Shown: one piece after another, positions 32,588-35,815 of the stretch
How positions within the stretch are numbered: the first letter of the stretch is position 1
Layout of the letters: each line of letters opens with the position of its first letter
Source: Deltaproteobacteria bacterium
GTDB taxonomy: Bacteria > Desulfobacterota > Desulfobacteria > Desulfobacterales > B30-G6
Direction: 5' to 3'
Assembly (NCBI GenBank): GCA_022340465.1
Contig: JAJDNW010000018.1
Span: 1 to 35,815, forward strand
Length of the DNA stretch: 35,815 nt
Program-made: the position numbers and the translations under genes
The notes under the pieces: generated by a model
What the model was told of the DNA's origin: nothing
The model's database searches: none
Seen by the model: the letters and a program-made list of their open reading frames with translations, nothing else

Positions 32588-35500
32588 TTTACGTGTGAAC
32601 ATGACCCGACTGGAGGTCACAGCGGAAAAAATTCCGACTGGACAGGAATTGATCGGCGGCAGATGTCTGACCGCGAAAATTCTCAACCAGGAGGTTCCCC
32701 CGGGTGTTGATCCGTTGTCGGAAGGAGCAAAGCTGATCATCGCCACGGGCCCCCTGGCAGGCACAAACGCCTCGTCCCTGGGAAGACTGTCCATGGGTGC
32801 CAAAAGCCCTTTGACGCACGGTATTAAGGAGTCCAACGTCGGCGGTCCGGCCGGGCAGAAAATCGACCGCCTGGGCATCCGTGCAATCATCATCGAGGGC
32901 TGCCCGGCAGACGACAGCATGTATGTCCTGCACCTCAGCCCCGATAATTTTTCACTGGAGAAAGCGGATGATCTCAAGGGCCTTAAAAACACGGACACCG
33001 CTGAGCGGCTTCGGGATAAAACCAATGAGAACGTCACCGTGATATCCATCGGTCTGGGTGGTGAACGGCGCTGGAAATCAGCCGCCATCACCTGTACCGA
33101 CAAGGATGGGCGATGTTCACGGCATGCCGCCCGGGGCGGCCTGGGGTCCGTGATGGGGGCCAAGGGGCTGAAGGCTATTGTGATCGATGACAAAGGGGCG
33201 CCGCGCGTCGCCTTAAAAGATAAAGACCACTTCCGCAAAACCCTGCAACAGTTTGCCGAGCTGGTGAAAACAGATCACCAGACCCAGGAGATGAGCACGA
33301 TGGGCACTCCCGGTATCATCGATGCACTTCGCGACATCGGTTCCATGCCGGCGCTCAATTACGGCAGCGAGCCTCTGGAGGGGGTTGAAAACATCAACGG
33401 CGAAGCCTTGCTCAAGCTGGTGCAGGAACGCGGCGGTTCCATGGACCCCTGCATGCCGGGCTGCCTCATCGGCTGCTCGATGGTTTTCAACGATGCAGAC
33501 GGCAACCATGTCACCTCCAGTTTTGAATATGAAACCATCGCCCTGATGGGTACCAATCTGGGTATTACCGACCCGGATGTCGTCGCAAGATTCGACCGAA
33601 TTGTCGACGATATCGGCATCGACAGCATCGAACTGGGCAGCGCCCTGGGCGTGGCAGCTTCTGCCGGCCGGTTCAAAATGGGTGATGCCGATGGCGTTTA
33701 CAAGCTGCTGGAGGAGGTTGAACAGGGCACGGAATTCGGTGCCGTGTTGGGAAACGGTGTTGTCGAGACGGCCACCTACCTGGGGGTAGACAGGATACCG
33801 GCCTTCAAGGGCCAGTCCATGCCTGCCCACGATGCCAGGGTTACCAAGACCACCGGCGTCACCTACTTCACCAGCCCGCAGGGGGCCGATCACACGGCCG
33901 GGCTTTCCTACGAAGATCCACAGGGGACGGAAGGACAGGTAGACCGCTCGCTCAAGACGCAGATTTTCTGTGCCATGGCAGATGCCCTTGGAATGTGCAT
34001 CCTGGCTGCGCCCAGCGATCCGACCCGTGTCCTGATTTACCTGCGGGGCCTGATCAAAGGCCGCTACGGTATTAATATCAGTGCGAACCAGCTGTTCGAA
34101 ATCGGAAAGGAGACCCTGCGCCAGGAACTGAAATTCAACCGGGGAACGGATATCGAGACGGCCCATTCCGATCCGACCTTTGTTCGCGAGGAAAAAGTGG
34201 CGCCCCTGTCGGCCGTATTCGATATTGACCGGGATGAAGTCGATTCAATCTGGGACCGGTTGGAATCGGCCCGTCTGGTGGATTCCTTTGTGGAGTATCC
34301 CTATGTAAAGCGCTACGGCAATATTAAAGCCATGCCGGACCAGGGGATGGATCAGGACCTTATCTTCAGCCAGCTGAAGGAAATGGCGCAGGAGGAAGAC
34401 GCCAAGTGGAAGAACGGGAAATGCTCCGGTACCATGTATGGCGGCGATCCCAAGATTTTCGAGATGATCGGCCGGGCCTTTGAATTGTATACCCATGTCA
34501 ATGTTCTGCAGCGGGACCTGTGCCCCAGCCAGACCAAATTCGAGTCAGAGATCATTGCCATGACCCTTGATTTCCTCAATGCACAGGCCGTCAAAGATCA
34601 TCATCCCCATGACAGGCCCTGCGGTGTTATCGGCACCGGTGGTACGGACAGCATCATCAGCGCCGTACTGGCCCACCGCAACAAATTTCGTGATGAGCGG
34701 GGCATTACCAGGCCGGAGATGATCATGGCCCATACGGCCCATACCGCGTTTCGCAAAGGAGCGCATTATTTCGGCGTCAAATTGATCGAGGCACCGGTGG
34801 ACCCGCAGACCACCCTGGTGGATATGGATTTTGTGAAGGATCATGTCAATGACAACACCATCTTGCTGGTGGGATCGGCCGGAAATTATCCCTATGGCAC
34901 CATCGATCCCATTGATGAGCTTTCAGACCTGGCGCTGAAGCACGACATCGGGCTTCACGTTGACGGCTGCCTGGGTGGATTCATCCTGCCATGGGGGGAA
35001 CAGCTGGGATATGACATCCCGGCTTTCGATTTCCGCATTCCCGGTGTTACCTCCATTTCCGCAGACACCCATAAATATGCCTACGGCCCCAAGGGGACAT
35101 CTGTCGTGGTATACCGCGACAAGAATATCCGCAAATACCAGTACACCACCAATCCGGAATGGGTCGGTGGGACATATGTTTCTCCCGGTATCGGTGGCAG
35201 CCGCTCAGGCGGAATCATGGCAGCTACCTGGGCGGTCATGGTCACACTGGGTAAACAGGGATATCTTAAGCGGGCGCGCAGGATTTTCGAGACAGCCTTT
35301 AGCATGCAGAAATCCGTGACCCGGCATCCGGAGTTGCGATTGATGGGCAGCCCGACATTCTGCTTCTCTTTCACATCGGACGTTTTTGACATCTACCACC
35401 TCAACGATTTCATGAAGGATCGCGGCTGGCGGTTCAACGGTCAGCAATACCCCAGCGCCATCCATATGTGCGTCACCGGCCCCCAGACGCAGCCGGGTCT

Positions 35501-35693
35501 TGCCGAGGAGTTCGATAAGGACCTTGAAGAGGCGGTGGCCTATGCTAAAAAACCGGCCCGCAGCATCGCCAAGAGTGGCGCTCTGTACGGTGGACAGGGA
35601 TCCAAAGCCATGATCGAGCACAATGACATGGAGATGATCAGGGATATCATGATTGAATACCAGGACGATTGCTTGGAACAACCGGATGATTAG
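32580..35693 (+). CDS. Fusion of AOR-family oxidoreductase with sphingosine-1-phosphate lyase-like PLP enzyme
   Basis: A single 1037-codon frame. Residues 1 to about 570 are AOR family: GGRCLTAKIL, ATGPLAGT, GAKSPLTHGIKESNVGG, GGLGSVMGAKGLKA, cluster cysteines Cys291, Cys295 and Cys299 (spaced C-x3-C-x3-C, not the classic C-x2-C-x3-C) and Cys473 in ADALGMC. Residues about 585-1035 match the soluble part of sphingosine-1-phosphate lyase: SGTMYGGDPK, GTGGTDSIISAV, LHVDGCLGGF (Asp795 for the PLP ring nitrogen), DFRIPGVTSISADTHKYAYG (Lys832, Schiff base), and the ending SGALYGGQG. Lyases of this family cleave phosphorylated amino alcohols to an aldehyde and phosphoethanolamine; AOR oxidises aldehydes. 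Start: ATG after GAGGGAG. No membrane segment is present. Confidence 0.93.
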   Translation: MNSLRVNMTRLEVTAEKIPTGQELIGGRCLTAKILNQEVPPGVDPLSEGAKLIIATGPLAGTNASSLGRLSMGAKSPLTHGIKESNVGGPAGQKIDRLGIRAIIIEGCPADDSMYVLHLSPDNFSLEKADDLKGLKNTDTAERLRDKTNENVTVISIGLGGERRWKSAAITCTDKDGRCSRHAARGGLGSVMGAKGLKAIVIDDKGAPRVALKDKDHFRKTLQQFAELVKTDHQTQEMSTMGTPGIIDALRDIGSMPALNYGSEPLEGVENINGEALLKLVQERGGSMDPCMPGCLIGCSMVFNDADGNHVTSSFEYETIALMGTNLGITDPDVVARFDRIVDDIGIDSIELGSALGVAASAGRFKMGDADGVYKLLEEVEQGTEFGAVLGNGVVETATYLGVDRIPAFKGQSMPAHDARVTKTTGVTYFTSPQGADHTAGLSYEDPQGTEGQVDRSLKTQIFCAMADALGMCILAAPSDPTRVLIYLRGLIKGRYGINISANQLFEIGKETLRQELKFNRGTDIETAHSDPTFVREEKVAPLSAVFDIDRDEVDSIWDRLESARLVDSFVEYPYVKRYGNIKAMPDQGMDQDLIFSQLKEMAQEEDAKWKNGKCSGTMYGGDPKIFEMIGRAFELYTHVNVLQRDLCPSQTKFESEIIAMTLDFLNAQAVKDHHPHDRPCGVIGTGGTDSIISAVLAHRNKFRDERGITRPEMIMAHTAHTAFRKGAHYFGVKLIEAPVDPQTTLVDMDFVKDHVNDNTILLVGSAGNYPYGTIDPIDELSDLALKHDIGLHVDGCLGGFILPWGEQLGYDIPAFDFRIPGVTSISADTHKYAYGPKGTSVVVYRDKNIRKYQYTTNPEWVGGTYVSPGIGGSRSGGIMAATWAVMVTLGKQGYLKRARRIFETAFSMQKSVTRHPELRLMGSPTFCFSFTSDVFDIYHLNDFMKDRGWRFNGQQYPSAIHMCVTGPQTQPGLAEEFDKDLEEAVAYAKKPARSIAKSGALYGGQGSKAMIEHNDMEMIRDIMIEYQDDCLEQPDD

Positions 35694-35716
35694 CCTGGCA
35701 GATTCAAAAAGAAAAC

Positions 35717-35815
35717 ATGGGCGAATTGCATTTACAAAAATATGTGCTGTCTTGGGACCTGGGCAGCAGCGGTCTTAAAACCGCTATTATTTCAGACAGT
35801 GGTGACGTCGCAGCC
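35717..35815 (+). CDS. FGGY-family carbohydrate kinase, N-terminus (partial)
   Basis: The first 33 codons are visible and run off the window. YVLSWDLGSSGLKTAIISDSG is the phosphate-1 loop of the FGGY (xylulokinase/glycerol kinase) fold, which phosphorylates sugars or polyols with ATP. The ribosome binding site is weak. It starts 23 bases after the fusion gene and is probably cotranscribed, which links a phosphorylation step to the lyase-oxidoreductase. Confidence 0.8.
   Translation, partial: MGELHLQKYVLSWDLGSSGLKTAIISDSGDVAA

Noticed and set aside
32243-33238. Minus-strand frame of 331 codons across the MFS/fusion junction
   Set aside because: It spans two well-supported plus-strand genes and shows no domain.
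1-35815. CRISPR array, insertion sequence, prophage, tRNA or rRNA genes
   Set aside because: No regularly spaced direct repeats, transposase or integrase motifs, phage proteins or RNA gene signatures were seen by reading; no computational scan was possible.

Overview
The window looks like chromosome of an anaerobic, probably sulfate-reducing, member of the Desulfobacterota (former Deltaproteobacteria). The basis is the housekeeping block on the minus strand (rpsF, rpsR, a DUF2232 membrane protein, rplI, dnaB, then hflX and suhB), two tungstopterin aldehyde oxidoreductase (AOR) family proteins, and a catabolic cluster rich in family III CoA-transferases. The phylum is an inference; there is no rRNA gene here to settle it.

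Layout. (1) Bases 1-42 hold the last codons of a plus-strand gene. A minus-strand terminator and a 28-bp perfect hairpin separate it from a minus-strand housekeeping region that runs from about 8104 down to 200: LpxL-type acyltransferase, rpsF, rpsR, DUF2232, rplI, dnaB, hflX, suhB and a 65-residue small protein. (2) After an intergenic stretch with a nested palindromic element, a plus-strand catabolic region starts at 8679. It encodes a GntR/FCD regulator with a palindrome over its promoter, a broken CoA-transferase, a complete peptide/nickel-type ABC importer (binding protein, two permeases, two ATPases), a class C beta-lactamase-like serine hydrolase, an intact CoA-transferase, a complete sugar-type (CUT1) ABC importer, a CocE/NonD-type hydrolase, a third CoA-transferase and a QueG-like 4Fe-4S protein. 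(3) A short mixed region holds a minus-strand 62-residue protein, the remnant of an HU/IHF-type DNA-binding gene, a MoaD-like sulfur carrier and a stand-alone AOR. (4) The last block has a TetR regulator with an operator-like dyad, an MFS transporter, a 1037-residue fusion protein and the start of an FGGY kinase.

The most unusual gene is the fusion at 32580-35693. Its N-terminal ~570 residues are an AOR-family oxidoreductase. Its C-terminal ~450 residues closely resemble sphingosine-1-phosphate lyase (PLP-dependent), including the HVDGCLGG and SADTHKYAYGPKG motifs. A lyase of this family releases a fatty or other aldehyde, and AOR oxidises aldehydes to acids with ferredoxin as acceptor. The single chain therefore reads as an aldehyde-generating and aldehyde-consuming enzyme pair. 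The MFS gene overlaps it by 8 bases, and an FGGY kinase follows 23 bases later. A pathway of uptake, phosphorylation, cleavage and aldehyde oxidation is suggested, but the substrate is unknown.

As a whole, regions 2-4 look like anaerobic catabolism of imported ester-, amide- or amino-alcohol-type compounds: two importers, two hydrolases, CoA activation by transfer, and aldehyde oxidation by tungsten enzymes. That overall reading is inferred from gene content and not shown by the sequence.
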